From Lelliottia wanjuensis (GTDB lineage: Bacteria > Pseudomonadota > Gammaproteobacteria > Enterobacterales > Enterobacteriaceae): 64,000 bases of DNA. Shown here piece by piece: positions 47,962-56,882 of the stretch. The stretch is from NCBI RefSeq assembly GCF_030238365.1, contig NZ_JASSOT010000052.1, positions 37,053-101,052 of the forward strand. The letters are read 5' to 3'. Under the pieces are notes generated by a model. The model saw only the letters and a list, made by a program, of their open reading frames with translations, ran no database searches and was not told where the DNA came from. The translations under genes were made by a program, and so were the position numbers. Every line of letters starts with the position of its first letter. The first letter of the stretch is position 1.

Positions 47962-48181
47962 AACCTTCTCCGTTAACCCTGTTGCAGTGTGATGTTGCTT
48001 GCTTATGAAAATGCCGCAAAACAGGGTGTGCGCGCAACACTTTTACGGCCGGAAAAGCAAATAACGCAACAGGCATTGTCGAATGTTGAAAAAAGAGTAT
48101 GTCGTGAGCGATTTTATTGACGATTATGCAATGAATGGTGGTTTTCGTTAGATATGGTGATGTTATTGCGGCTTAAAAATG

Positions 48182-48207
48182 AAAAACCACGCTCGAGGGC
48201 GTGGTTT
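48182..48207 (-). terminator. Intrinsic terminator of nagBACD
   Basis: A perfect 9-bp stem AAACCACGC / GCGTGGTTT with a 6-base loop, followed on the minus strand by T-rich sequence, just after the nagD stop. Confidence 0.85.
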
Positions 48208-48211
48208 ATTG

Positions 48212-48964
48212 TCAGATAACGTCGATTTCAGCCACCGACGGATAAATCCAGCTCGGCCGGAACGGCATGGCGTCGATGTCGTCCAGCGTCGACACGCCCG
48301 AGAGCACGAGGATCGTCTCAAGCCCGGCCTGAAAACCGGCCAGAATATCCGTGCGCAGGTTATCGCCGACAATCACCGTTTGCTCGGAGTGCGCCTGCAT
48401 TTTGTTGAGCGCCGCGCGGACAATCCACGGGCTCGGTTTGCCGACCACGAAGGGTTTGCGGCCCGAGATTTTCTCGATGCCTGCGCAGAGCGCGCCGCAC
48501 GCCGGGTAATAGCCGCGACCGTGCGTATCCGGGTTGGTGGCAATAAAACGCGCGCCATTCGCCACGAAGTAAGCGGCTTTGTGCATCATTTCCCAGTTAA
48601 AGGAGCGGGTCTCGCCGACGATGACAAAATCCGGGTTCACGTCGGTGATGGTAAAGCCTGCTTTATACAGCTCGTGGATCAGCGCGCCTTCCCCGACCAC
48701 GTATGCCTTTTTGCCTTCCTGACGTTTCAGGAAGTCGGCGGTCGCCATCGCGGAGGTGTAAAACACGCTGTCCGGCACGTCGACACCCGCAGTGGCGAAG
48801 CGGTTGGCCAGATCCTGCCCGGTCTGCGACGGATAGTTGGTCAGCAGAACCAGCGGCATTCCTTTTTCCAGAATACGGTTCAGAAACTCAGCGGCCCCGG
48901 GCACCGCAACGTTATCGTGCATCAGCACGCCGTCAATATCACAAATCACATTCTGAATGGTCAT
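48212..48964 (-). CDS. nagD: UMP phosphatase NagD (UmpH)
   Basis: HAD-superfamily type IIA phosphatase of 250 residues, which prefers UMP and other ribonucleoside monophosphates. Motif I is CDIDGVLMHD at about 9-16, the Thr of motif II is in LLTNYPSQ, the cap follows, and the last motif is VGDNLRTDILAG at about 200. It is the last gene of nagBACD but is not itself needed for GlcNAc use. The stop is just before the terminator. Confidence 0.95.
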   Translation of the reverse strand: MTIQNVICDIDGVLMHDNVAVPGAAEFLNRILEKGMPLVLLTNYPSQTGQDLANRFATAGVDVPDSVFYTSAMATADFLKRQEGKKAYVVGEGALIHELYKAGFTITDVNPDFVIVGETRSFNWEMMHKAAYFVANGARFIATNPDTHGRGYYPACGALCAGIEKISGRKPFVVGKPSPWIVRAALNKMQAHSEQTVIVGDNLRTDILAGFQAGLETILVLSGVSTLDDIDAMPFRPSWIYPSVAEIDVI

Positions 48965-49011
48965 GAACTACCTGGCATCTCAAAAAAAGAAGGCGTCACT
49001 ATAAAGCGCTC

Positions 49012-50232
49012 TTAGCTTTCCAGCAAACGCTGGAGCAGCAGACCGTTAAGCATGGCGCGTTTCACCAGCGCAAAAGCACCAATGGCGGAACGGTGATCGA
49101 GCGTCGAGCGCACCACCGGCAGATTCTGACGGAAGGCTTTCAGCGCCTGAGTATTAATGCAGCCTTCGATCGCCGGAAGCAGCACTTTTTCCGCCTCGGT
49201 GATCTCACCGGCGATCACCACTTTCTGCGGGTTAAACAGGTTGATGGCAATGGCGATGGTTTTGCCCAGATGGCGGCCCACTTGCTCAATGACTTCGCAG
49301 GCGAGGGCGTCGCCTTTGTTGGCGGCTTTGCAGATGGTGTTGATCTTGCAGTCTTCAAGCGTGATGCGGCTTTGATAGCCCTGCTCGAGCAGATGGCGCA
49401 CCCGGTGTTCAATCGCGGCGTTAGCAGCGACGGTTTCCAGACAGCCGAAGTTCCCACAGTGGCAGCGCTCGCCGAGGGGATCGACCTGGATATGGCCGAT
49501 CTCGCCGACGTTGCCGTTACGGCCAATAAAAATGCGCCCGTTGGAGATAATCCCGGCACCGGTTCCGCGGTGGACGCGCACCAGAATAGAGTCTTCGCAA
49601 TCCTGACTCGCACCAAAGTAGTGCTCCGCCAGCGCCAGGCTGCGGATATCGTGCCCGACATAGCAGGTGACGTTGAAACGTTTTTCCAGCGCTCCGACCA
49701 GCCCCCAGTTTTCCACCTGGATGTGGGGCATGTAGCGAATCACGCCGCTTTCCGGGTCGACCAGACCTGGCAGGATCACCGAGATGGCGATCAGCTCGCG
49801 GATTTTACGCTGGCAGCTGTCAATAAACAGCGCGATGGTATTCAGCAGGGCGTGTTCCAGGGTTTCCTGGGTTCGCTCGGGCAGGGGATAGTGCTCTTCC
49901 GCCACCACTTTGCTGCTCAGATCGTACAGAGTGAGCGTGGTGTCGTGACGGCCAAGGCGTACGCCAATGGCGTGGAAATTGCGGGTTTCGGTAATGATAG
50001 AGATGGCGCGGCGGCCCCCGGTGGAGGCCTGCTGATCGACTTCTTTGATCAAGCCGCGCTCAATCAGCTGACGCGTGATTTTGGTCACGCTGGCGGGGGC
50101 AAGCTGGCTCTGTTCGGCGATCTGAATCCGCGAGATTGGACCATGCTGGTCAATCAGGCGGTAAACAGCCGCACTGTTAAGTTGTTTAACGAGGTCAACA
50201 TTACCAATTTGAGCTTGTCCGCCAGATGTCAT
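49012..50232 (-). CDS. nagC: GlcNAc-responsive repressor NagC
   Basis: ROK-family regulator of 406 residues that represses nag genes and chiP until GlcNAc-6-phosphate binds. The N-terminal helix-turn-helix is at about 30-60 (GPISRIQIAEQSQLAPASVTK region), the sugar-binding ROK fold follows, with the zinc motif CHCGNFGCLE at about 257. It lies 8 bases after nagA. Operator-like boxes that fit it are in the nagB-nagE gap. Confidence 0.97.
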   Translation of the reverse strand: MTSGGQAQIGNVDLVKQLNSAAVYRLIDQHGPISRIQIAEQSQLAPASVTKITRQLIERGLIKEVDQQASTGGRRAISIITETRNFHAIGVRLGRHDTTLTLYDLSSKVVAEEHYPLPERTQETLEHALLNTIALFIDSCQRKIRELIAISVILPGLVDPESGVIRYMPHIQVENWGLVGALEKRFNVTCYVGHDIRSLALAEHYFGASQDCEDSILVRVHRGTGAGIISNGRIFIGRNGNVGEIGHIQVDPLGERCHCGNFGCLETVAANAAIEHRVRHLLEQGYQSRITLEDCKINTICKAANKGDALACEVIEQVGRHLGKTIAIAINLFNPQKVVIAGEITEAEKVLLPAIEGCINTQALKAFRQNLPVVRSTLDHRSAIGAFALVKRAMLNGLLLQRLLES

Positions 50233-50240
50233 ACTTTTAC

Positions 50241-51389
50241 TTACTCAGTGACGACCTCGTTACCATTAACGATGGTCTTAATAATTTTATAATCGCGTGT
50301 GAAGGCGGTGAGGTTGGCCACCATGCCCGGAGCGATACCGCCCAGCTGTTTGTCCACGCCAATCGCGCGAGCCGGGTAGAGCGTTGCCATACGCAGCACT
50401 TCATCCAGCGCAATGCCGCAATGCTCAACCAGGTTACGTACCCCTTCGATCATCGTCAGTGCAGAGCCGCTCAGCGTTCCGTTCTCATCCACGCACAATC
50501 CATTGCGGTAGTATATTGTTTTACCAGCAAAAATGAACTGCTCAATATTTGCACCTGCTGGCGCCGTGGCGTCAGTCACCAGGCACAGCTTATCGCCTTT
50601 CAGGCGTTTCGCGTTGCGGATGTTGGTGTAATCCACATGCAGGCCATCAGCGATAATGCCACAGTAAACGTCTGGCTCATCAAGAATCGCACCGACAAGC
50701 CCTGGTTCGCGGCCGGTAATGTACGGCATGGCGTTATAAAGGTGGGTCGCAAAGGTAATGCCTGCGCGGAAACCGGTTTTCGCTTCGGCGAGCGTCGCGT
50801 TAGAGTGACCCGCAGAAACCACGATACCGGCGGCTGCCAGTTTGCTGATCACGTCCGGCCCGGTCATTTCAGGGGCCAGCGTCACTTTGGTGATCACGTC
50901 CGCGTTAGCGCACATGAAGTCGACCAGCTCGGCGTCAGGCTTGCGCACATAATTCGGATTGTGGGTGCCTTTCTTGACGATGTTCAACCACGGACCTTCA
51001 AGGTGCAGACCCAGCGCCTGATGCGGGTATTTCGCCAGGTATTCACGCATCACGCGGATACCTTGCTTCATTAATTCGTCGTCGGAGGTGATGAGCGTTG
51101 GCAGATAGCTGGTGCAGCCCGATTTCTCATTGGCTTTCTGCATGATCTCCAGCGTTTCAACGGTGACCGCCTCTGGCGAGTCGTTGAACTGCACGCCGCC
51201 GCAGCCGTTCAACTGGACGTCGATAAAACCGGGGGAGATGATTGCTCCATTGAGTGAGCGCTGTTCGATCTCCGGCGGCAGTTCAGCCTGCGGGCAGACA
51301 CGTTCAATCAGGCCATTGGCGATAACAATCGCATGGTCATCCAGAATTTCATGGCCGGTATAAATCCGACCGTGGGTTAAAGCGTACAT
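50241..51389 (-). CDS. nagA: N-acetylglucosamine-6-phosphate deacetylase NagA
   Basis: Removes acetate from GlcNAc-6-phosphate, which also removes the NagC inducer. It has 382 residues in an amidohydrolase barrel: DVQLNGCGG near 56, LHLEGPW with the metal-binding Glu at about 131, SAGHSNA with His near 195, and catalytic Asp in LVTDATA at about 273. Second gene of nagBACD. Confidence 0.97.
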   Translation of the reverse strand: MYALTHGRIYTGHEILDDHAIVIANGLIERVCPQAELPPEIEQRSLNGAIISPGFIDVQLNGCGGVQFNDSPEAVTVETLEIMQKANEKSGCTSYLPTLITSDDELMKQGIRVMREYLAKYPHQALGLHLEGPWLNIVKKGTHNPNYVRKPDAELVDFMCANADVITKVTLAPEMTGPDVISKLAAAGIVVSAGHSNATLAEAKTGFRAGITFATHLYNAMPYITGREPGLVGAILDEPDVYCGIIADGLHVDYTNIRNAKRLKGDKLCLVTDATAPAGANIEQFIFAGKTIYYRNGLCVDENGTLSGSALTMIEGVRNLVEHCGIALDEVLRMATLYPARAIGVDKQLGGIAPGMVANLTAFTRDYKIIKTIVNGNEVVTE

Positions 51390-51413
51390 AAGACCCCCGG
51401 TTTAAAAATTCAA

Positions 51414-51435
51414 CCGCCTCTTTGGGAAGAGGCGG
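51414..51435 (-). other. Strong hairpin between nagB and nagA
   Basis: A perfect 9-bp stem CCGCCTCTT / AAGAGGCGG with a 4-base loop lies in the 54-base spacer. On the minus strand it is followed by TTGAATTTTT, only a weak T-run. It may attenuate or protect the nagB message so that NagB exceeds NagA. Confidence 0.65.
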
Positions 51436-51443
51436 CTAGTCAA

Positions 51444-52244
51444 TTACAGACCTTTAATGTTTTCAGCTTCTAACTCGTTGAAGTATTTCAGCGTCTTCAC
51501 TTTCAGTTCCATGGTGGACGGCTCGTCGCACACCACAACCGCTTTAGGATGCAGCTGCAGGCAGCTGATGGTCCACATGTGGTTCACGTTGCCTTCAACG
51601 GCGGCTTGCAGCGCCTGCGCTTTCACGTTGCCCAGCACCAGAATCATCACTTCTTCGGCATCCAGCAGGGTGCCCACGCCAACGGTCAGGGCGTATTTTG
51701 GCACCTGATTTACGTCGCCGTCGAAGAAGCGAGAGTTTGCCACGCGGGTGTCATGGGTCAGGGTTTTAATACGGGTACGAGAGGCCAGAGAAGAAGCCGG
51801 TTCGTTGAACGCGATGTGACCGTCGTTGCCCACGCCGCCCATGAACAGGTTAATTTTGCCGTAAGAGCGGATTTTTTCTTCGTACTGACGGCATTCTGCG
51901 TCAATATCAGGCGCGTTTCCATTCAGCAGGTTAATATTTTCAGGTTGAATATCAACGTGATCAAAGAAATTGCGGTGCATGAAGCTATGGTAGCTCTCCG
52001 GGTGTTCCTTCGCTAAGCCCACGTATTCGTCCATGTTGAAGGTGACAACATGTTTGAAGCTAACCTGGCCTGATTTATGCATTTCGACCAGAGCTTTATA
52101 CGCGGTCAGCGGTGTGCCACCGGTTGGCAGGCCGAGAACGAAAGGACGATCGGCGGTAGGTTTGAACGCGTTGATACGGTTAACGATATGGCGTGCAGCC
52201 CATTTTCCGACTTGTTCAGCTGTAGCCAGGGGAATCAGTCTCAT
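51444..52244 (-). CDS. nagB: Glucosamine-6-phosphate deaminase NagB
   Basis: Converts glucosamine-6-phosphate to fructose-6-phosphate and ammonia, feeding glycolysis. The 266 residues begin [15 protein letters not shown] and contain the signature FNMDEYVGL at about 69 and [15 protein letters not shown] at about 135-149 with the catalytic Asp/His. Length equals E. coli, where the enzyme is an allosteric hexamer activated by GlcNAc-6-phosphate. First gene of nagBACD, divergent from nagE. Confidence 0.97.
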   Translation of the reverse strand: MRLIPLATAEQVGKWAARHIVNRINAFKPTADRPFVLGLPTGGTPLTAYKALVEMHKSGQVSFKHVVTFNMDEYVGLAKEHPESYHSFMHRNFFDHVDIQPENINLLNGNAPDIDAECRQYEEKIRSYGKINLFMGGVGNDGHIAFNEPASSLASRTRIKTLTHDTRVANSRFFDGDVNQVPKYALTVGVGTLLDAEEVMILVLGNVKAQALQAAVEGNVNHMWTISCLQLHPKAVVVCDEPSTMELKVKTLKYFNELEAENIKGL

Positions 52245-52347
52245 TGTTCACCTCTAAAGTTAAAGTTAAAAAAAGTGGGCGGATGGCGCGCCTCAACCTG
52301 AAATAAGCGTAACCTGGATCACGCCAGGCGGGGGGCAATCCGACTTG

Positions 52348-52368
52348 ATTTTTTGAATGATAAAATAA
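52348..52368. promoter_or_regulatory. NagC operator-like site at nagB
   Basis: AT-rich imperfect palindrome ATTTTTTGAATGATAAAATAA about 110 bases upstream of nagB. Its centre is about 94 bases from the second box at nagE, the spacing that in E. coli allows a NagC repression loop. Confidence 0.6.
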
Positions 52369-52410
52369 GTTTTCACTGTTAGCCAGCAAAAGGGAGGGTT
52401 ATTAACGGTA

Positions 52411-52432
52411 TTTGGTGACAAAACTCACAAAA
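52411..52432. promoter_or_regulatory. CRP site between nagB and nagE
   Basis: GTGA-N6-TCAC symmetric motif (GGTGACAAAACTCACAA), between the two NagC-like boxes, the E. coli arrangement in which CRP activates both promoters and shapes the loop. Confidence 0.75.
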
Positions 52433-52441
52433 AATACGTGT

Positions 52442-52462
52442 TTAATTTGCGATACGAATTAA
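52442..52462. promoter_or_regulatory. NagC operator-like site at nagE
   Basis: Palindromic TTAATTtgcgatacgAATTAA about 115 bases before the nagE start, similar to the high-affinity nagE operator of E. coli. Confidence 0.7.
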
Positions 52463-52575
52463 TTTCTCACACACTCAGAATGCCAGTGATTCATCAACTG
52501 TATCGATAAGTTAGTGACACAATAAAAAACAGCTGAGAACGTGCCTTAAACGGGGTCTCATAGGGGGAAGCACAA

Positions 52576-54594
52576 GTGAGTATTCTAGGTTATTTACAAA
52601 AGGTTGGTCGCGCACTGATGGTGCCGGTCGCCACGCTGCCTGCGGCAGCAATTCTGATGGGTGTCGGCTACTGGATTGACCCGGTTAGCTGGGGTGGTGA
52701 CAACGCACTTGCGGCGCTGTTCATCAAGTCTGGTTCCGCCATCATCGACAATATGTCCGTACTGTTCGCGATCGGTGTCGCTTACGGTATGTCCAAAGAT
52801 AAAGACGGTGCAGCAGCATTAACAGGTTTTGTGGGCTTCCTCGTGTTGACCACACTCTGTTCTCCGGCAGCGGTTGCCATGATTCAGAAGATCCCAGTGG
52901 ACCAGGTGCCTGCTGCGTTCGGTAAGATCAGCAACCAGTTCGTCGGTATCCTCGTGGGTATCATCTCTGCGGAACTGTACAACCGCTTCAGCGGCGTTGA
53001 GCTGCCGAAGGCGCTGTCGTTCTTCAGCGGTCGTCGCCTGGTGCCGATCCTGACCTCCTTCGTCATGATCGCTGTCGCGTTCATCCTGATGTACGTCTGG
53101 CCTGTGATCTTCGACGGTCTGGTGAACTTCGGTGAGCACATCCAGAAACTCGGTTCTGCTGGCGCAGGTATCTACGCCTTCTTCAACCGTCTGTTGATTC
53201 CGGTCGGTCTGCACCACGCCCTGAACTCCGTGTTCTGGTTTGACGTGGCAGGTATTAACGATATCCCTAACTTCCTCGGCGGCGCACAGTCCATCGAAAC
53301 AGGTAAAGGCATCGTGGGTATCACCGGTCGTTATCAGGCGGGCTTCTTCCCGATTATGATGTTCGGTCTGCCGGGTGCTGCGCTGGCTATCTATCACTGC
53401 GCACGTCCAGAGAACAAAGCGAAAGTTCTGGGTATCATGATGGCGGGCGCATTCGCGGCCTTCTTCACCGGTATCACCGAGCCGCTGGAATTCTCCTTCA
53501 TGTTCGTGGCGCCGGTTCTGTATGTGATCCACGCCGTGCTGACCGGTATCTCTGTGTTCATCGCAGCGTCAATGCACTGGATCGCAGGCTTCGGCTTCAG
53601 TGCGGGTCTGGTGGATATGGTGCTGTCGTCCCGTAACCCGCTGGCGACTCACTGGTGGATGCTGATCCCTCAGGGTCTGGTGTTCTTCGTGATTTACTAC
53701 GTGGTGTTCCGCTTCACTATCACCAAATTCAACCTGATGACTCCGGGTCGCGAGCTGGCTGTTGCCGGTAGCGAAGCCGATGGTCAGGACGTGAATGTGA
53801 GCGGTGATAAAGAGCAGGACGTTGCAGGCCTGGCGCGTCAGTACATCGCCGCAGTCGGTGGTTCTGACAACCTGACCGGTATCGACGCCTGTATCACCCG
53901 TCTGCGCCTCAGCGTGAAAGATTCTTCTCTGGTTAACGAAGCACTGGCTAAACGTCTGGGCGCATCCGGTGTGATTCGTCTGAACAAAACCAGCGTGCAG
54001 ATTATCGTGGGCTTCGTGGCAGAAAAAATCGCTAACGCCATGAAAACCACCGGTCCGGTAGCCGCTTCTGAAGCTGCTCCTGTCGCCGCTGCACCTGTCG
54101 CTGCAAAACCACAGGCGGTTCCTAACGCCACCACCATCGCGGCGCTGGTTTCTCCAGTCACCGGTGAAGTGGTTGCCCTGGAGCAGGTTCCTGATGAAGC
54201 CTTCGCCAGCAAAGCGGTCGGTGATGGTGTCGCTGTGAAACCAACGGAAAAAACCGTGGTTTCTCCGGCAGCCGGTACCATCGTGAAAATCTTCAACACC
54301 AACCATGCCTTCTGCCTCGAAACGGAGAAGGGTGCTGAGATCGTGGTCCACATGGGTATCGACACCGTTGCCCTGGGTGGTCAAGGCTTCACGCGTCTGG
54401 TTGAAGAGGGTGCCGAAGTGGTGGCAGGTCAGCCGATTCTGGAAATGGATCTGGACTTCCTGAACGCCAATGCGCGCTCCATGATTAGCCCGGTTGTTTG
54501 CAGCAACATCGACGACTTTAGCGGTCTGGTTCTCCAGGCGAAAGGTCAGGTCGTTGCTGGTCAAACGCCACTGTACGAGATTAAAGGCAAGTAA
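52576..54594 (+). CDS. nagE: N-acetylglucosamine PTS transporter NagE (EIICBA)
   Basis: Imports GlcNAc and phosphorylates it on entry. The 672 residues fuse three domains: IIC membrane domain (about 1-390, ten or so helices, with GITEPLEFSF at about 297), IIB (about 400-480, phospho-Cys in DACITRLRL at about 440) and IIA (about 515-672, His in EIVVHMGIDTV at about 595). Start is GTG 52576 with GGGGGAAG upstream. The IIB-IIA part is nearly the E. coli K-12 sequence, but the IIC part starts SILGYLQKVGRALMVPV and differs strongly from the K-12 IIC, and the protein is longer (672 against 648), so it looks mosaic. Confidence 0.94.
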   Translation: MSILGYLQKVGRALMVPVATLPAAAILMGVGYWIDPVSWGGDNALAALFIKSGSAIIDNMSVLFAIGVAYGMSKDKDGAAALTGFVGFLVLTTLCSPAAVAMIQKIPVDQVPAAFGKISNQFVGILVGIISAELYNRFSGVELPKALSFFSGRRLVPILTSFVMIAVAFILMYVWPVIFDGLVNFGEHIQKLGSAGAGIYAFFNRLLIPVGLHHALNSVFWFDVAGINDIPNFLGGAQSIETGKGIVGITGRYQAGFFPIMMFGLPGAALAIYHCARPENKAKVLGIMMAGAFAAFFTGITEPLEFSFMFVAPVLYVIHAVLTGISVFIAASMHWIAGFGFSAGLVDMVLSSRNPLATHWWMLIPQGLVFFVIYYVVFRFTITKFNLMTPGRELAVAGSEADGQDVNVSGDKEQDVAGLARQYIAAVGGSDNLTGIDACITRLRLSVKDSSLVNEALAKRLGASGVIRLNKTSVQIIVGFVAEKIANAMKTTGPVAASEAAPVAAAPVAAKPQAVPNATTIAALVSPVTGEVVALEQVPDEAFASKAVGDGVAVKPTEKTVVSPAAGTIVKIFNTNHAFCLETEKGAEIVVHMGIDTVALGGQGFTRLVEEGAEVVAGQPILEMDLDFLNANARSMISPVVCSNIDDFSGLVLQAKGQVVAGQTPLYEIKGK

Positions 54595-54617
54595 TCGCTC
54601 CTGAGTAGAGTCATGCC

Positions 54618-54655
54618 TTAAGCGGTGGGGGTTATCCTCCGCCGCTTTTTTTTGC
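54618..54655 (+). terminator. Intrinsic terminator of nagE
   Basis: AAGCGG...GG / CC...CCGCCGCTT stem with minor bulges followed by eight T, 24 bases after the nagE stop. Confidence 0.85.
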
Positions 54656-54773
54656 AGCAATCCTCCCCAATATTCACTTCAAAGCCGTTTTTTGCATAAC
54701 TAAAGGTTGTCACTACGTCCGGCTTATAAGATCATATGCCGTTATACGTTGTTGACGCTTTGAGGAATCCACG

Positions 54774-56441
54774 ATGAGTGAGGCTGAAGCCCGCCCGAGT
54801 AACTTTATTCGCCAGATCATCGATGAAGATCTGGCCAGTGGTAAGCACACCACAGTTCATACCCGTTTCCCGCCGGAGCCAAACGGCTACCTGCATATCG
54901 GTCATGCGAAATCGATCTGCCTGAACTTCGGCATCGCGCAAGACTACCAGGGCCAATGCAACCTGCGTTTCGATGACACCAACCCAGTTAAAGAAGACAT
55001 CGAATACGTTGAGTCCATCAAGAACGACGTGCAATGGTTAGGCTTCACCTGGTCTGGCGATATCTGCTACTCCTCTGACTATTTCGATCAGCTGCACGCC
55101 TACGCCGTAGAGCTTATCAACAAAGGCCTGGCCTACGTTGACGAGCTGTCTGCTGACGAAATCCGCGAATACCGTGGCTCGCTGACGGCGCCGGGTAAAA
55201 ACAGCCCGTTCCGCGATCGCAGCGTCGAAGAGAACCTCGCGCTGTTCGAAAAAATGCGTGCCGGTGGCTTCGAAGAGGGCAAAGCCTGTCTGCGTGCCAA
55301 AATCGACATGGCATCGCCGTTCATCGTGATGCGCGATCCGGTGCTGTATCGCATTAAATTTGCCGAGCACCACCAGACCGGCAACAAGTGGTGCATCTAC
55401 CCGATGTACGACTTCACCCACTGCATCAGCGATGCGCTGGAAGGCATTACGCACTCCCTGTGTACGCTGGAGTTCCAGGACAACCGTCGTCTGTACGACT
55501 GGGTGCTGGATAACATCACCATTCCTGTGCATCCGCGTCAGTACGAGTTCTCTCGTCTGAATCTGGAATACACCGTGATGTCCAAGCGTAAGCTGAACCT
55601 GCTGGTGACGGACAAGCACGTCGAAGGCTGGGATGATCCGCGTATGCCGACCATCTCCGGTCTGCGTCGTCGTGGCTACACCGCGGCCTCTATTCGCGAA
55701 TTCATCAAGCGTATCGGCGTGACCAAGCAGGACAACACCATTGAGATGGCGTCTCTGGAATCCTGCATTCGCGAAGATCTGAACGAAAACGCACCGCGCG
55801 CGATGGCGGTTATCGATCCGGTTAAACTGGTCATCGAAAACTACCCGCAGGGCGAGAGCGAGCAGGTCACCATGCCGAACCATCCGAGCAAACCGGAAAT
55901 GGGCAGCCGTGAAGTGCCGTTCAGCGCCGAGATCTGGATCGACCGTGCTGACTTCCGCGAAGAAGCGAACAAGCAGTACAAGCGTCTGGTGCTGGGCAAA
56001 GAAGTTCGCCTGCGCAATGCGTACGTGATCAAAGCTGAGCGCGTGGAGAAAGACGCCGAAGGCAACATCACGACTATCTTCTGTACTTACGACGCAGAGA
56101 CCCTGAGCAAGGATCCGGCGGACGGACGCAAAGTGAAAGGCGTGATCCACTGGGTGAGCGCAGCACACGCGCTGCCGGTTGAAATTCGTCTGTACGATCG
56201 TCTGTTCAGCATTCCGAACCCGGGCGCGGCAGAAGATTTCCTGGCGACCATCAACCAGGAATCATTGGTCATCAAACAGGGTTATGCAGAACCTTCCCTG
56301 AAAACGGCCGAAGCAGGTAAAGCGTATCAGTTCGAGCGTGAAGGTTACTTCTGTCTCGACAGCCGTTATGCAACCGCTACCAAACTGGTATTTAACCGTA
56401 CCGTCGGTCTGCGTGACACCTGGGCCAAAATTGGCGAGTAA
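54774..56441 (+). CDS. glnS: Glutaminyl-tRNA synthetase
   Basis: Class I synthetase charging tRNA-Gln. The 555 residues show the HIGH-type motif [14 protein letters not shown] at about 34-47 and the KMSKS-type [10 protein letters not shown] at about 268. The anticodon-binding beta-barrels follow. Length is within one residue of E. coli. It has its own start region after nagE and a terminator behind; the four tRNA-Gln genes it serves are 9 kb upstream. Confidence 0.97.
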   Translation: MSEAEARPSNFIRQIIDEDLASGKHTTVHTRFPPEPNGYLHIGHAKSICLNFGIAQDYQGQCNLRFDDTNPVKEDIEYVESIKNDVQWLGFTWSGDICYSSDYFDQLHAYAVELINKGLAYVDELSADEIREYRGSLTAPGKNSPFRDRSVEENLALFEKMRAGGFEEGKACLRAKIDMASPFIVMRDPVLYRIKFAEHHQTGNKWCIYPMYDFTHCISDALEGITHSLCTLEFQDNRRLYDWVLDNITIPVHPRQYEFSRLNLEYTVMSKRKLNLLVTDKHVEGWDDPRMPTISGLRRRGYTAASIREFIKRIGVTKQDNTIEMASLESCIREDLNENAPRAMAVIDPVKLVIENYPQGESEQVTMPNHPSKPEMGSREVPFSAEIWIDRADFREEANKQYKRLVLGKEVRLRNAYVIKAERVEKDAEGNITTIFCTYDAETLSKDPADGRKVKGVIHWVSAAHALPVEIRLYDRLFSIPNPGAAEDFLATINQESLVIKQGYAEPSLKTAEAGKAYQFEREGYFCLDSRYATATKLVFNRTVGLRDTWAKIGE

Positions 56442-56460
56442 GCCTGGTCAATGAGAGACA

Positions 56461-56488
56461 AACGCCGCGCAACGCGGCGTTTTTTTTG
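56461..56488 (+). terminator. Intrinsic terminator of glnS
   Basis: ACGCCGCG / CGCGGCGT stem with a three-base loop followed by nine T. Confidence 0.92.
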
Positions 56489-56609
56489 CTTATCGATCAT
56501 GCTTTTACTTTTCGTGCCATTTTTTAACCGCAAAATAACACGTCAATGAGCTGCTACTTATTTTTTTTAATAAAGTTTCATGTAATACGGAATAAGCCAA
56601 ATTATAGTA

Positions 56610-56625
56610 TGTGAGCGCTATCAAA
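56610..56625 (+). promoter_or_regulatory. Possible CRP site upstream of chiP
   Basis: TGTGA-N6-TCAAA, eight or nine of ten consensus bases. In E. coli chiP depends on cAMP-CRP and NagC. Confidence 0.45.
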
Positions 56626-56681
56626 TTTCATTACTCCCTGAATTTAACCATATTTTTCCGCTTAAGCCTTGTCGTAGGTGA

Positions 56682-56697
56682 TGTGTTACAAATCACT
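56682..56697 (+). promoter_or_regulatory. Possible second CRP site upstream of chiP
   Basis: TGTGT-N6-TCACT, symmetric match to the CRP consensus, 72 bases downstream of the first candidate. Confidence 0.45.
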
Positions 56698-56863
56698 ACC
56701 AATTATGTGCACTTCGTCATAATCCTGCGTTTTCCCCACTGAAAAGCATTGATAATTCGCGTCGCGAAAAATAGTCTAAAGGCGGTAGTTAATTCGAGGG
56801 TATTACAGACTACCCCTGACCATTTGGTCTTTTAGATTTTTCGCCGTTTAAGGCGCTTTTATT

Positions 56864-56876
56864 CGTCAAAGAGGAA
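56864..56876 (+). promoter_or_regulatory. ChiX sRNA pairing site over the chiP ribosome-binding site
   Basis: CGTCAAAGAGGAA is the exact complement of the remembered ChiX seed (TTCCTCTTTGACG). It contains the GAGGAA ribosome-binding site and ends 6 bases before the chiP start, so ChiX pairing would block translation, as shown in E. coli and Salmonella. Confidence 0.85.
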
Positions 56877-56882
56877 CAATCT

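Larger units (their letters stand above)
56442..56882 (+). other. glnS-chiP gap: chiP control region, no gene
   Basis: 441 bases. After the glnS terminator it holds an AT-rich TTATT...AATAA palindrome (56558-56573, possible NagC box), two CRP-like motifs (56610 and 56682) and a chiP leader ending in a ChiX pairing site. No protein-coding frame is convincing. Confidence 0.6.
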
